Assembly: GCA_902826215.1 (NCBI GenBank)
Contig: CADEDY010000002.1
Coordinates: 186,001 to 250,000 of the forward strand
Direction: 5' to 3'
Source: an uncultured Bacteroidota bacterium
GTDB lineage: Bacteria; Bacteroidota; Bacteroidia; Flavobacteriales_F; PHOS-HE28
DNA length: 64,000 nt
In this document: positions 23,378-31,689 of the stretch, piece by piece
Layout of the letters: every line of letters starts with the position of its first letter
Position numbering within the stretch: position 1 is the first letter of the stretch
Translations under genes and position numbers: made by a program
The notes under the pieces: generated by a model
What the model was told of the DNA's origin: nothing
What the model saw: the letters and a program-made list of their open reading frames with translations, nothing else
The model's database searches: none

Positions 23378-25582
23378 ATGCGTAATTCCCTCCTCATTCT
23401 GATCGGCTTTTCGCTCTGTTGCTCTGCTGTCGTTCGAGCCCAGAGTGCACCTATCCTAATGGATGGTTCGTCCGATGACTGGACGAACGGCCTGTTCACA
23501 TTCATCGATCCGGATGCACCAATTGGTGGCGTGGACCTGCTCAGTGTTCAGGTGTCCAATGACGACCAGTACCTGTACATCAAGTTGGCACTTGGGTCCG
23601 AGACCGACCTGCTCGATGATCTGACCCCACAGACGATCCGTTTGTACATCGATGGAGACAACAATGCCTCCACAGGTACGGCGGTGCAGTCCGGTTACGG
23701 AGCAGAGCTGCAGATCCGATTCGACACGCGCACCGTGACCGAGTACTTCGGCGCGAATTCCAACGTTTCTTGGAGCACGATCGATCTGGTGCCGCTGCCT
23801 ACCGTCACGAGCGATACGTTCGAGGTCGCCATTGCTCGGAACGCGATGCCCGATGGTGTCAATGCGCTGTTCTCCTCACCCACGATCAAACTGCTTTTCA
23901 AAGAGACGGACGGAGGAGATGCTCTGCCCAATGTGGGTAGCACGTTGAGCTACACGTTCGACGAGACACCCGTTCCTGCTGCTGCCTCGATCGAGGTTGG
24001 ACGTTCGGACCCATCGTTGGTTCGGATCATGTCCTGGAACGTGCTCTCCGATGGGATCACGAATGCTTCGTTGCAAGGAAATTTCCAGCGCATGCTCGCG
24101 GCTACGTCGCCTGACATTCTCGGATTGAGCGAGTGCGTTTCCAGTACTGCTGCGCAGGTGAAGACCAGACTGGATGCGTGGTTGCCTATCGGTGGTGCGG
24201 GTTGGAACGTTGTGAAGGACGACTTCGACATGATCGTCGCTTCGCGCTGGCCGATCCTGCAATCATGGCCCGCCCTTTCCCGGCAATTCCCAACGCTGAT
24301 CGATCTGCCCGACACCTATGCAACGGATCTGCTCTTCACAGCGGCCCACTTGAATTGTTGCACGGCTGATGCAACTCGGCAGAATCAAGCCGATGCGTAC
24401 GTTCAGTTCGTGCTGGATGCGAAGACCCCGGGTGGTGTGATCGACCTTCCAGCAGGCACACCCATGGTCTATTCCGGCGACCTGAACCTGGTGGGATATG
24501 CGCAGCAACTGAGGACCTTGGTCACCGGTGACATCCAGAACAACGCTACTTATGGTCCCGATGGTGCGATGGACTGGGACGGTACTTCTCTGGTGGATGT
24601 GGTCTGCCGACAGACGGAAGGGCGGATGGCCTACACTTGGCGGAGCAATACGAGTGCTTATCCGAGTGGTCGATTGGATCTGCTCCTATACAGCGATGCT
24701 GTTGCTACGGTCGAAAAGTCCTTTGCGTTGCGCACAGGGATCATGTCGCCAACATCGCTGAGCGCACTCGGCCTGTTGAGCAACGATGCAACTTCTGCCA
24801 GTGATCACTTTCCGATCGTGGTGGATATGGCGATCCCTTTGAGTTCGGTCAGTTTGAATGTTCGAGCCATGCTCGAAGGTCCGTTCGATGCAGGCCTCGG
24901 ATTGATGCATGACAGCCTACGTGTGATGGGCTTGATACCGCTCAACGAACCGTACACCTTCTTAGGCTTCGGACAAGTCGGTGGAGGTGGAGAAGCAGTT
25001 GATCCGGGCGTTTTGGATCTTGCGGGTACGAATGCCGTGGTCGATTGGGTCCTTGTTGAACTGCGGGACCATAATGACCCTACCGTCATTCAGGCCACGC
25101 GATGTGGTCTGATCCAACGAGATGGCGACATCGTGGATGCGTCCGGCTTCGGCCCTTTGAAATTCGATGTTGGACCTGGTGTCTATTTCGTTGCTGTTCG
25201 CCATCGGAACCACTTAGGTGTGTTGACCGCGGACCCGATCACGATCGGAACCAATGCGGCATCGATCGACCTGACCGAACCGAACACGATGACATACGGT
25301 ACGCAAGCGCAAAAAGCGTTGAGCGGAAGCACGGTCCTGTGGGCAGGGAACGCACGGCTAGACAACAAGTTGATCTACACTGGACAGGACAACGATCGTG
25401 ATCCCTTACTTTCCCGGATCGGTGGCGTGGTGCCAACGAATGTGGCGCTGGGCTATTTCGGCGAAGATATGAACCTGGATGGACGGGTGCTCTACACGGG
25501 AGCGAACAACGACCGCGACAGGATCCTATCGAACATCGGAGGGGTGGTTCCTACGGCAACGCGCACCGAGCAACTTCCATGA
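23378..25582 (+). CDS. Secreted endonuclease/exonuclease/phosphatase-family protein
   Basis: 734 residues from the ATG that begins the signal peptide (MRNSLLILIGFSLCCSAVVRA); an ATG 45 bp upstream is an alternative. The N-terminal domain (about 25-200, ILMDGSSDDWTNG) resembles a CBM9/DOMON-like binding module. An endonuclease/exonuclease/phosphatase domain follows (VRIMSWNVLSDG, DILGLSECVS, MVYSGDLNLVG, SASDHFPIVVDM), with the usual metal and catalytic residues in place. The C-terminus has two copies of YTGxxNDRDxxLxxIGGVVPT, a tail known from Bacteroidota surface proteins. It is probably extracellular and could act on nucleic acids or phosphoesters. Confidence 0.85.
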   Translation: MRNSLLILIGFSLCCSAVVRAQSAPILMDGSSDDWTNGLFTFIDPDAPIGGVDLLSVQVSNDDQYLYIKLALGSETDLLDDLTPQTIRLYIDGDNNASTGTAVQSGYGAELQIRFDTRTVTEYFGANSNVSWSTIDLVPLPTVTSDTFEVAIARNAMPDGVNALFSSPTIKLLFKETDGGDALPNVGSTLSYTFDETPVPAAASIEVGRSDPSLVRIMSWNVLSDGITNASLQGNFQRMLAATSPDILGLSECVSSTAAQVKTRLDAWLPIGGAGWNVVKDDFDMIVASRWPILQSWPALSRQFPTLIDLPDTYATDLLFTAAHLNCCTADATRQNQADAYVQFVLDAKTPGGVIDLPAGTPMVYSGDLNLVGYAQQLRTLVTGDIQNNATYGPDGAMDWDGTSLVDVVCRQTEGRMAYTWRSNTSAYPSGRLDLLLYSDAVATVEKSFALRTGIMSPTSLSALGLLSNDATSASDHFPIVVDMAIPLSSVSLNVRAMLEGPFDAGLGLMHDSLRVMGLIPLNEPYTFLGFGQVGGGGEAVDPGVLDLAGTNAVVDWVLVELRDHNDPTVIQATRCGLIQRDGDIVDASGFGPLKFDVGPGVYFVAVRHRNHLGVLTADPITIGTNAASIDLTEPNTMTYGTQAQKALSGSTVLWAGNARLDNKLIYTGQDNDRDPLLSRIGGVVPTNVALGYFGEDMNLDGRVLYTGANNDRDRILSNIGGVVPTATRTEQLP

Positions 25583-25634
25583 AGCCGATTCCCGCAAGGG
25601 GTGTAGGAGATGCTATCGGTTGAATGCCTTGGTA

Positions 25635-27965
25635 TCACCAGCGGTCAAGGAATGCCCGGATCTTGCGGTTCACCAATGCCTCATCGTAAGGCAGCGTGTA
25701 TTCATCCTTAGGGAACAGGTCCGTATTGATCTCTTTCTTCGTTGAAGCTGAAAGCTCCAGAAGCACGAGCTTTGATTCCAGTGGGCCCACTAAACTGTCC
25801 ACAGAGATGCCTGCTCGAGCGAAGTGGTCCAACGTGTACGGGTCATGCATGCGCTGCCTGATGGCGGCCCAGTCCAGAGAGATCGGTGAATCGCTGCCGA
25901 TGAGCAGGAAGCCTTCCACTGAAGCAATGTGCGGGAACACTTCCCGGAAGGTGTTGAATACCCGTGGCGTAGGGCACCAAGTAACGGCCAGGCCGCTGGG
26001 CTTCAAACGGGAGCGGAGCAATTGAAAGTACTCCTTTGAGTAGATGTTCCCCGAGAAAGCAGAACTGGGGCGCAAGGCATCGGCCTCGATCACGTCGTAG
26101 AGGTCGGTCATCGTGGTGAGTTGGTAGCGTCCGTCGTGCGTGATCAGTCGAAGGCGCGGATCGTCCAGTGCTTCCAGGACGGCCCTGTCCTCGAAGCGTG
26201 TGGCATAGGTCCGAAGCACATCGGGCTGGTTGCTCATGATCTCGAAGCACACGATCTCCTTGGTCTCCGCTCGGCAGGCCATGCCGTGCAAGGTGCCAGC
26301 TGAGCCAAGCCCGATCACCGCGATGGAGCGCGGAGCCGGATGTAACAGCACGCCCATCGCCCCTAACTGCGAATGAATGGGGTCCTTCCTGTATGGCATA
26401 CTGCTTTGTCCAAGCCCATTCGCGAAAACGATACCGGCCATGGAACCGTGGTGTTCCAACCGTTTGATGATCGAAAGGCCCGATTCGTTCTCTTGATGGA
26501 TGAAACGGTCTTCTTCGGCCATGCCATTCAGCGTGCGCCAGAAGTCGAAGTCGCCGGGCAATGCAACAACCACCGTGAGCACGACCAAGGTCAGGATAGC
26601 AGCCCGCCCAAGGCGCGCATGGCCGCGGATCAGCAAGACGACCACATAGATCAGCCCAATGGCGGTCAGCACCTTCAAAAGCACTGCAGTGCCCAGTATG
26701 TTGAATCCGACCCAGGTGACCAACCAGGCCCCTGCTGCGGAACCCACGATATTGACGAATTGCAGCCAACCCAATCTGCGGCCTACCTCTTCCCAACGGT
26801 CCTGGATCAACGATTGTGAAACCGCAAAGCTCACACCCATTAGGAAAGTGGGGACGGCCATGAGGAAGAGCGGAATGAGAACGTAGACCGGCACCGCGAT
26901 GCGCATGGTGAAGTTCGGTTCGTAGCTCTGGAAATAGTCCCAGAGGAAACGCAGCACATCCCATTCATGGATGAGGCCTAAGAAGAGCAGGAAGGAGGCA
27001 CCGGTGTAGACATATAGGGTCAATTGGGCACGAAGGAATAGCCGCTCGCGCGCTTGGGTACCTGCGAACCTGGTCCAACGCGTTCCTGCTATGGTGCCGA
27101 AGGCCATGCATCCCAAGTAAATGGCCAATAGAATGGAGAACGTCAGGGAGACCGATTTGATCAAGGCCTCCAACACTCGGAACCAGATCAATTCCAAGGA
27201 GAGGGCTGCAAAACCGGACAACGCATATTGCATGGACCAGGTGACCAATGTCCGCGATCCTCGCTTTGCATGCTTTCCCGTGGGTCTATCAGCAGTGGTC
27301 TGCACTTTTTGAGCAGGTATGCGTTTGCCCAGCCACCAAGCTCCAAAAGCGCATACGCCATTGCAGAACACGCCAACCCATAGTGCATCGTGGTAGCCCA
27401 ACGTGCGAACGAGCAGTACGCCGGTCACCAAAGCACCTACTGCGGCACCCAAGGTGTTCACGAAGTAGAGCTTACCGATGTAGCGCGCTTGGTCGTCCAG
27501 GGAGCCCAAGTGATACGCTCGCGCCAGCAGCGGCAGGGAAATACCCATCAGAAAGGTGGGCACGACGAGCACGCCCACCACCACCAAGTACAGCAGCACC
27601 GTGTTATTGCCAGTGCGGGGTCCGTTCAAGTACAACCAGTCGTAAAGGATCGCTTTGCTTCCAACCGCGAAGAGCAATATGCCAACCTCAGCGAGAACGA
27701 AGAGCAATAGGTTGCGCTTGGGGGACCTGTGGTCGGCCAACTTGCCACCCATCAGATAACCCAAGCCCAAGCCGGACATGAATGCTGTCACGATAAGGCT
27801 GATGCTGACCGTATCGGAGCCCGTGTAGAACACCAACATGCGCTGCCAGATCACCTGATACAGCAAGGCGGCGAAACCAGAGAGGAAGAACAGGACCAGC
27901 AGCATTCGCATGGACCACTTGGATGTAGCAGCTTGCTCGCCGAGGCGATCGAAGGAGGTTGCCAT
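25635..27965 (-). CDS. Fused MFS-like membrane protein / spermidine synthase-like protein
   Basis: 776 residues. The first about 460 have some 12 membrane helices (FFLSGFAALLYQVIWQRML, GLGLGYLMGGKLADH, SGFAALSLELIWFRVLEAL). The soluble C-terminal domain has a SAM-binding motif (SIAVIGLGSAGTLHGMA) and YDVIEADALRP, the fold of polyamine synthases. Such fusions are widespread, but activity is rarely shown. The acidic catalytic residue at VIEADAL is present. The start is at the ATG at 27965; upstream residues are not family-like. Confidence 0.86.
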   Translation of the reverse strand: MATSFDRLGEQAATSKWSMRMLLVLFFLSGFAALLYQVIWQRMLVFYTGSDTVSISLIVTAFMSGLGLGYLMGGKLADHRSPKRNLLLFVLAEVGILLFAVGSKAILYDWLYLNGPRTGNNTVLLYLVVVGVLVVPTFLMGISLPLLARAYHLGSLDDQARYIGKLYFVNTLGAAVGALVTGVLLVRTLGYHDALWVGVFCNGVCAFGAWWLGKRIPAQKVQTTADRPTGKHAKRGSRTLVTWSMQYALSGFAALSLELIWFRVLEALIKSVSLTFSILLAIYLGCMAFGTIAGTRWTRFAGTQARERLFLRAQLTLYVYTGASFLLFLGLIHEWDVLRFLWDYFQSYEPNFTMRIAVPVYVLIPLFLMAVPTFLMGVSFAVSQSLIQDRWEEVGRRLGWLQFVNIVGSAAGAWLVTWVGFNILGTAVLLKVLTAIGLIYVVVLLIRGHARLGRAAILTLVVLTVVVALPGDFDFWRTLNGMAEEDRFIHQENESGLSIIKRLEHHGSMAGIVFANGLGQSSMPYRKDPIHSQLGAMGVLLHPAPRSIAVIGLGSAGTLHGMACRAETKEIVCFEIMSNQPDVLRTYATRFEDRAVLEALDDPRLRLITHDGRYQLTTMTDLYDVIEADALRPSSAFSGNIYSKEYFQLLRSRLKPSGLAVTWCPTPRVFNTFREVFPHIASVEGFLLIGSDSPISLDWAAIRQRMHDPYTLDHFARAGISVDSLVGPLESKLVLLELSASTKKEINTDLFPKDEYTLPYDEALVNRKIRAFLDRW

Positions 27966-27977
27966 GCCTGCGTGGGC

Positions 27978-27985
27978 GAAAGATA
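27978..27985 (-). promoter_or_regulatory. Weak -7 box (TATCTTTC) for the MFS/spermidine synthase-like gene
   Basis: One mismatch to TAnnTTTG on the minus strand, 12 nt before the ATG at 27965. Confidence 0.35.
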
Positions 27986-28083
27986 TCCGCAGAGCGGCTC
28001 TCGACCAAAGGTCCACGACGATCGTTCTGGCGGATCGGCCTCGGAGTTCCAGAAAGTTGGAACTCCGAAACATCTTGTTCCGC

Positions 28084-29871
28084 TCAATCCAACTTCAGCA
28101 CCGCGAGGAACGCATCCTGAGGAACCTCCACGGAGCCCACTTGGCGCATCCGCTTCTTTCCCTCTTTCTGTTTCTCCAGCAACTTGCGCTTCCGGCTGAT
28201 GTCACCGCCGTAGCACTTCGCGGTCACGTCCTTCCGAAGCGCCTTCACGGTTTCCCGGGCTACGATCTTGGCACCGATGGCCGCTTGGATCGGGATGTCG
28301 AATTGCTGACGCGGCAGGAGTTCCTTCAGCTTGCTGCACATTTTCTTGCCCAACTCGTGCGCGTGGTCGCGGTGGATCAACGCACTTAGCGCATCGACCT
28401 TCTCGCTGTTCAGCAGGATATCCAACTTGATCAGATCGCTTTCCTTGAAGCCGATCGGGTGGTAGTCGAAACTGGCGTAGCCGCGGCTGATCGATTTCAA
28501 CTTGTCGTAGAAGTCGAACACGACTTCACCCAATGGCAGTTCGAAGGTGAGTTCCACCCGGTCCGTGGTGAGGTAGTTCTGCCCGACGAGCATGCCACGC
28601 TTCTCGATGCACAACGTCATGATCGAACCCGTGTACTCACTTTTCGTGATGACCTGCGCCTTGATGTAAGGCTCTTGGATAGTGTCGATGTGCATCACCT
28701 CAGGCAACTCGCTCGGGTTGTGCACATTGATCACATCGCCATTGGTCTTCGTCACGATATAGCCCACGTTCGGAACCGTGGTGATCACGGTCATGTTGAA
28801 CTCACGCTCCAATCGCTCCTGGATGATCTCCATGTGCAACAGACCGAGGAATCCACAGCGGAAACCGAAGCCCAATGCCGCGCTGCTTTCCGGTGTCCAT
28901 GTGAGGCTGGCATCGTTGAGCTGCAGCTTTTCCATGGCATCCCGCAACTCCTCGTACTCGTCGGTATCCACCGGGAAAATGCCCGCCCACACCATCGGTT
29001 TCACGTCCTCGAAACCCTTGATGCCTTCGGCGCACGGGCGGTCCTTGTGCGTGATCGTATCGCCCACCTTCACTTCGCTGGCGGTCTTGATCCCGCTGAT
29101 GATGTAGCCTACGTCGCCGGCCCGCACTTCGGGTTTCGGCTTGATCTCCATCTTCAGGCAGCCCACCTCATCGGCATCGTAGACCACGCCGGTGTTGAAG
29201 AACTTCACCTTGTCGCCTTTCTTCAGCACCCCGTTCATCACCCGGAAATAGGCGATGATCCCACGGAATGGATTGAAGACACTGTCGAAGATCAACGCTT
29301 GCAGAGGCGCTTCCGGATCACCTTTTGGCGCTGGCACACGCTCCACGATGGCCTCCAGCACCTTGTCCACGCCGAGGCCTGTCTTGCCGCTTGCACTGAG
29401 GATGTCCTCCAGCTTGCAGCCGATCAGGTCCACTATCTGGTCCTTCACCTCTTCCGGATTGGCGCTGGGCAGATCCATTTTGTTGAGCACTGGAATGATC
29501 TCCAGATCGTGCTCCAGTGCCAGATATAGGTTGCTGATGGTCTGCGCCTGGATCCCCTGGGTGGCGTCCACGATCAGGAGTGCTCCTTCGCATGCCGCGA
29601 TGGAGCGGCTCACCTCGTAGCTGAAGTCCACGTGGCCCGGGGTGTCGATCAGGTTCAGGATGTACTTCTGCCCGTTCAGGGTGTAGTCCATCTGGATCGC
29701 CTTGCTCTTGATCGTGATGCCGCGCTCGCGCTCCAGGTCCATGTCGTCCAGGTTCTGCGCCTGCATGTCGCGGTCGGCGATGGTGCCGGTCATGTGCAGA
29801 AGTCGATCGGCCAAGGTGCTCTTACCGTGGTCGATGTGGGCGATGATGCAGAAATTGCGAATGTGCTCCAT
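28084..29871 (-). CDS. lepA: Elongation factor 4 (LepA GTPase)
   Basis: 595 residues, normal for EF4. It starts [20 protein letters not shown], with the Walker A/G1 motif at the start of the G domain. G2-G4 follow ([26 protein letters not shown]), and the C-terminal LepA-specific domain is intact ([33 protein letters not shown]). It back-translocates stalled ribosomes. The ATG at 29871 fits the family start; a longer in-frame extension upstream is not conserved. Confidence 0.98.
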   Translation of the reverse strand: MEHIRNFCIIAHIDHGKSTLADRLLHMTGTIADRDMQAQNLDDMDLERERGITIKSKAIQMDYTLNGQKYILNLIDTPGHVDFSYEVSRSIAACEGALLIVDATQGIQAQTISNLYLALEHDLEIIPVLNKMDLPSANPEEVKDQIVDLIGCKLEDILSASGKTGLGVDKVLEAIVERVPAPKGDPEAPLQALIFDSVFNPFRGIIAYFRVMNGVLKKGDKVKFFNTGVVYDADEVGCLKMEIKPKPEVRAGDVGYIISGIKTASEVKVGDTITHKDRPCAEGIKGFEDVKPMVWAGIFPVDTDEYEELRDAMEKLQLNDASLTWTPESSAALGFGFRCGFLGLLHMEIIQERLEREFNMTVITTVPNVGYIVTKTNGDVINVHNPSELPEVMHIDTIQEPYIKAQVITKSEYTGSIMTLCIEKRGMLVGQNYLTTDRVELTFELPLGEVVFDFYDKLKSISRGYASFDYHPIGFKESDLIKLDILLNSEKVDALSALIHRDHAHELGKKMCSKLKELLPRQQFDIPIQAAIGAKIVARETVKALRKDVTAKCYGGDISRKRKLLEKQKEGKKRMRQVGSVEVPQDAFLAVLKLD

Positions 29872-29913
29872 GGGGTCCTCGTGGCCGATCCGGCGGATGG
29901 CCGAAAAAGTTCG

Positions 29914-29921
29914 CGAAGGTA
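29914..29921 (-). promoter_or_regulatory. Putative -7 box (TACCTTCG) for lepA
   Basis: One mismatch to TAnnTTTG on the minus strand, 42 nt before the ATG at 29871. Confidence 0.45.
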
Positions 29922-30020
29922 GCCGATCGCCGGGCGCTTGCAGGTGCTGCGTAACTTGCACTGGATGGACGGTTATGGCTTTGGGCAACTTTTCCCTTGC
30001 GGATCGCATCATTCACGTGG

Positions 30021-30584
30021 ATGGCCCTAACGGATGAACAACTCGTTCTAGGTTGCGTCAAGGGTGATCCTGTGGCACAAAAGGCTCTGTATCAGGAGTT
30101 TTCGCGGAAAATGATGAGCATCTGCATGCGGTATGCCAACAGCAGGGATCAGGCCCAGGATATTCTCCAGGACGGGTTCGTGAAGGTGTTCCAAAAGATG
30201 GATCACTACCGGGGCGAAGGCCCTTTGGGTGGCTGGATCGCTCGCACCATGGTCAATACGGCCTTGGATCATATCCGCCGGAACAAGCCATACGATCACA
30301 GTTTGGACCTCACGGAAGCGGAGCACCTGCACAGTGAGGACGAGCACGTGCTTTCCGACATGAGCACGAGCGAGCTGATGGACCTGATCCAGGCTCTCCC
30401 GATGGGTTATCGGACGGTATTCAATCTGTTCGCCATCGAGGGTTATCCGCACAAGGAGATCGCCGATATGCTCGGGATCTCGGAGAACACCTCGAAATCG
30501 CAATTCATGAAAGCGCGGGCCTACCTGCGCAAGTTGCTGCCCAAACATTTGGCAGCGCAATACGGGCAAGTGCATGAAGGATAG
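30021..30584 (+). CDS. ECF RNA polymerase sigma factor
   Basis: 187 residues. Region 2 (YQEFSRKMMSICMRYANSRDQAQDILQDGFVKVF, GWIARTMVNTALDHIRRN) and region 4 (LPMGYRTVFNLFAIEGYPHKEIADMLGISENTSKSQFMKAR) are intact. The next gene begins 11 bp before its stop, so the two are coupled. That gene encodes a membrane protein, suggesting a sigma/anti-sigma-type pair unlike the one at 14 kb. The ATG at 30021 is preferred to an in-frame TTG eight codons upstream. Confidence 0.95.
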   Translation: MALTDEQLVLGCVKGDPVAQKALYQEFSRKMMSICMRYANSRDQAQDILQDGFVKVFQKMDHYRGEGPLGGWIARTMVNTALDHIRRNKPYDHSLDLTEAEHLHSEDEHVLSDMSTSELMDLIQALPMGYRTVFNLFAIEGYPHKEIADMLGISENTSKSQFMKARAYLRKLLPKHLAAQYGQVHEG

Positions 30585-31602
30585 CGTCAATAGCCTTTTC
30601 CAACAGCGGTTCCAAGGGCATGAGATGCCCGTGGATCCAAGCGTTTGGGCCGGAATCGAAAGCCAGGTCGGTGTGCCTGTTGCTGACGGCGTGAATGACC
30701 TCTTCCGGGACCGGTTCCAAGGACATGAGATGGCGGTGGACCCAGCCGTATGGAGCGGCATCAGCAGTCAGCTGGGGCACACGGCTGTTGTAGGGACCAC
30801 AGTGGGAACGATGCTCGGCTGGGCAGCTGCGAGTTCAGCTATTGTGTTGACGGGAGTTGCTGGTTTTTACTGGTTGAACGAACCTCCAGGTTCCAGTCAG
30901 ATCGCTGTATCAGCTCCGGCGATCGAACATGTTGAAGTAGCTGAAGCTCCGGACTTGAAGGAGACAAACCCAGCTTCATTTGAAGTTGAGGCTGCCCTCA
31001 AAGACTTCAAAACATCGCCGGCAAACGTGGATGGGCTTGCCGGGTCCTTGGACCCTAAGAACGGTGGTGAACGTGTTGATAGGCCCCTACCACCGGTGCG
31101 AATGCAACCCCTGCCTAGCATTGGTGAAAATGATCTTAGCCCTGCTATCGATCCCATCGACGAGCGGACTCGCGAGGGCACTGCCCGTGTGGAGAGCATA
31201 ATCCAAGAGTTGACGACTAAAGCCCAGATGGAAGCGAAAGCGCGGAAAGAGGAGGACAGGGAAGATGAAAACGGTGATGAGTTCAGATCCGGTCCGAACT
31301 CACTATCATTGAGCCAAACCACTCTGCCTGAGTTATACATACCCAATACGTTCACGCCCAACGGAGACCAGCTCAACGATACCTACTATGTCGTAAAGGT
31401 CCCTGAGTACGAGACGATGATCCTTCGTGTCTATTCTGTCCAGAACGGGCGCCTTGTGTTCAGTACGAATAGTGGGGAACCATGGACCGGAGTGGGCTGT
31501 GAAGATGGGATGTACATGGTGGCTGTGGAAGTGGTGACCAGAGATGGGCGAACCGTCAGCGAAGGCAAGGTCGTTTGGCTTAACAGGAGTCCGATGAATT
31601 GA
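30574..31602 (+). CDS. Membrane protein with two N-terminal repeats and a T9SS-type C-terminal domain
   Basis: 342 residues. Two near-identical 30-residue modules lie at about 4-33 and 39-68 (each with LFxxRFQGHEMxVDPxVWxGI), visible also in the DNA. One membrane helix (about 80-101) follows, then a low-complexity charged linker. The C-terminus is a gliding-motility-type domain beginning about residue 255 (LYIPNTFTPNGDQLNDTYYV). Overlapping the ECF sigma gene, it may act as its anti-sigma. A T9SS-type tail on a membrane protein with a cytoplasmic N-terminus is unusual; the first methionine is in frame and starts the first repeat. Confidence 0.78.
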   Translation: MKDSVNSLFQQRFQGHEMPVDPSVWAGIESQVGVPVADGVNDLFRDRFQGHEMAVDPAVWSGISSQLGHTAVVGTTVGTMLGWAAASSAIVLTGVAGFYWLNEPPGSSQIAVSAPAIEHVEVAEAPDLKETNPASFEVEAALKDFKTSPANVDGLAGSLDPKNGGERVDRPLPPVRMQPLPSIGENDLSPAIDPIDERTREGTARVESIIQELTTKAQMEAKARKEEDREDENGDEFRSGPNSLSLSQTTLPELYIPNTFTPNGDQLNDTYYVVKVPEYETMILRVYSVQNGRLVFSTNSGEPWTGVGCEDGMYMVAVEVVTRDGRTVSEGKVVWLNRSPMN

Positions 31603-31626
31603 CCATCGCCGATCTCGGAAAGAAGT

Positions 31627-31634
31627 TAAGTTTG
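31627..31634 (+). promoter_or_regulatory. Putative -7 box (TAAGTTTG) for the T9SS cargo gene
   Basis: Perfect TAnnTTTG match 55 nt before the ATG at 31690. The cargo gene may thus be transcribed both from here and from the sigma-factor operon upstream. Confidence 0.4.
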
Positions 31635-31689
31635 GCAGCCGATACGAACAGGTGTTCATAACATTGTTCCAAGAGGTAGGATAAGCGCA

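Noticed and set aside
28459..29529. A 356-codon open frame on the plus strand
   Set aside because: Antisense to lepA, His/Val/Asp-rich with no motif; a shadow of the real gene.
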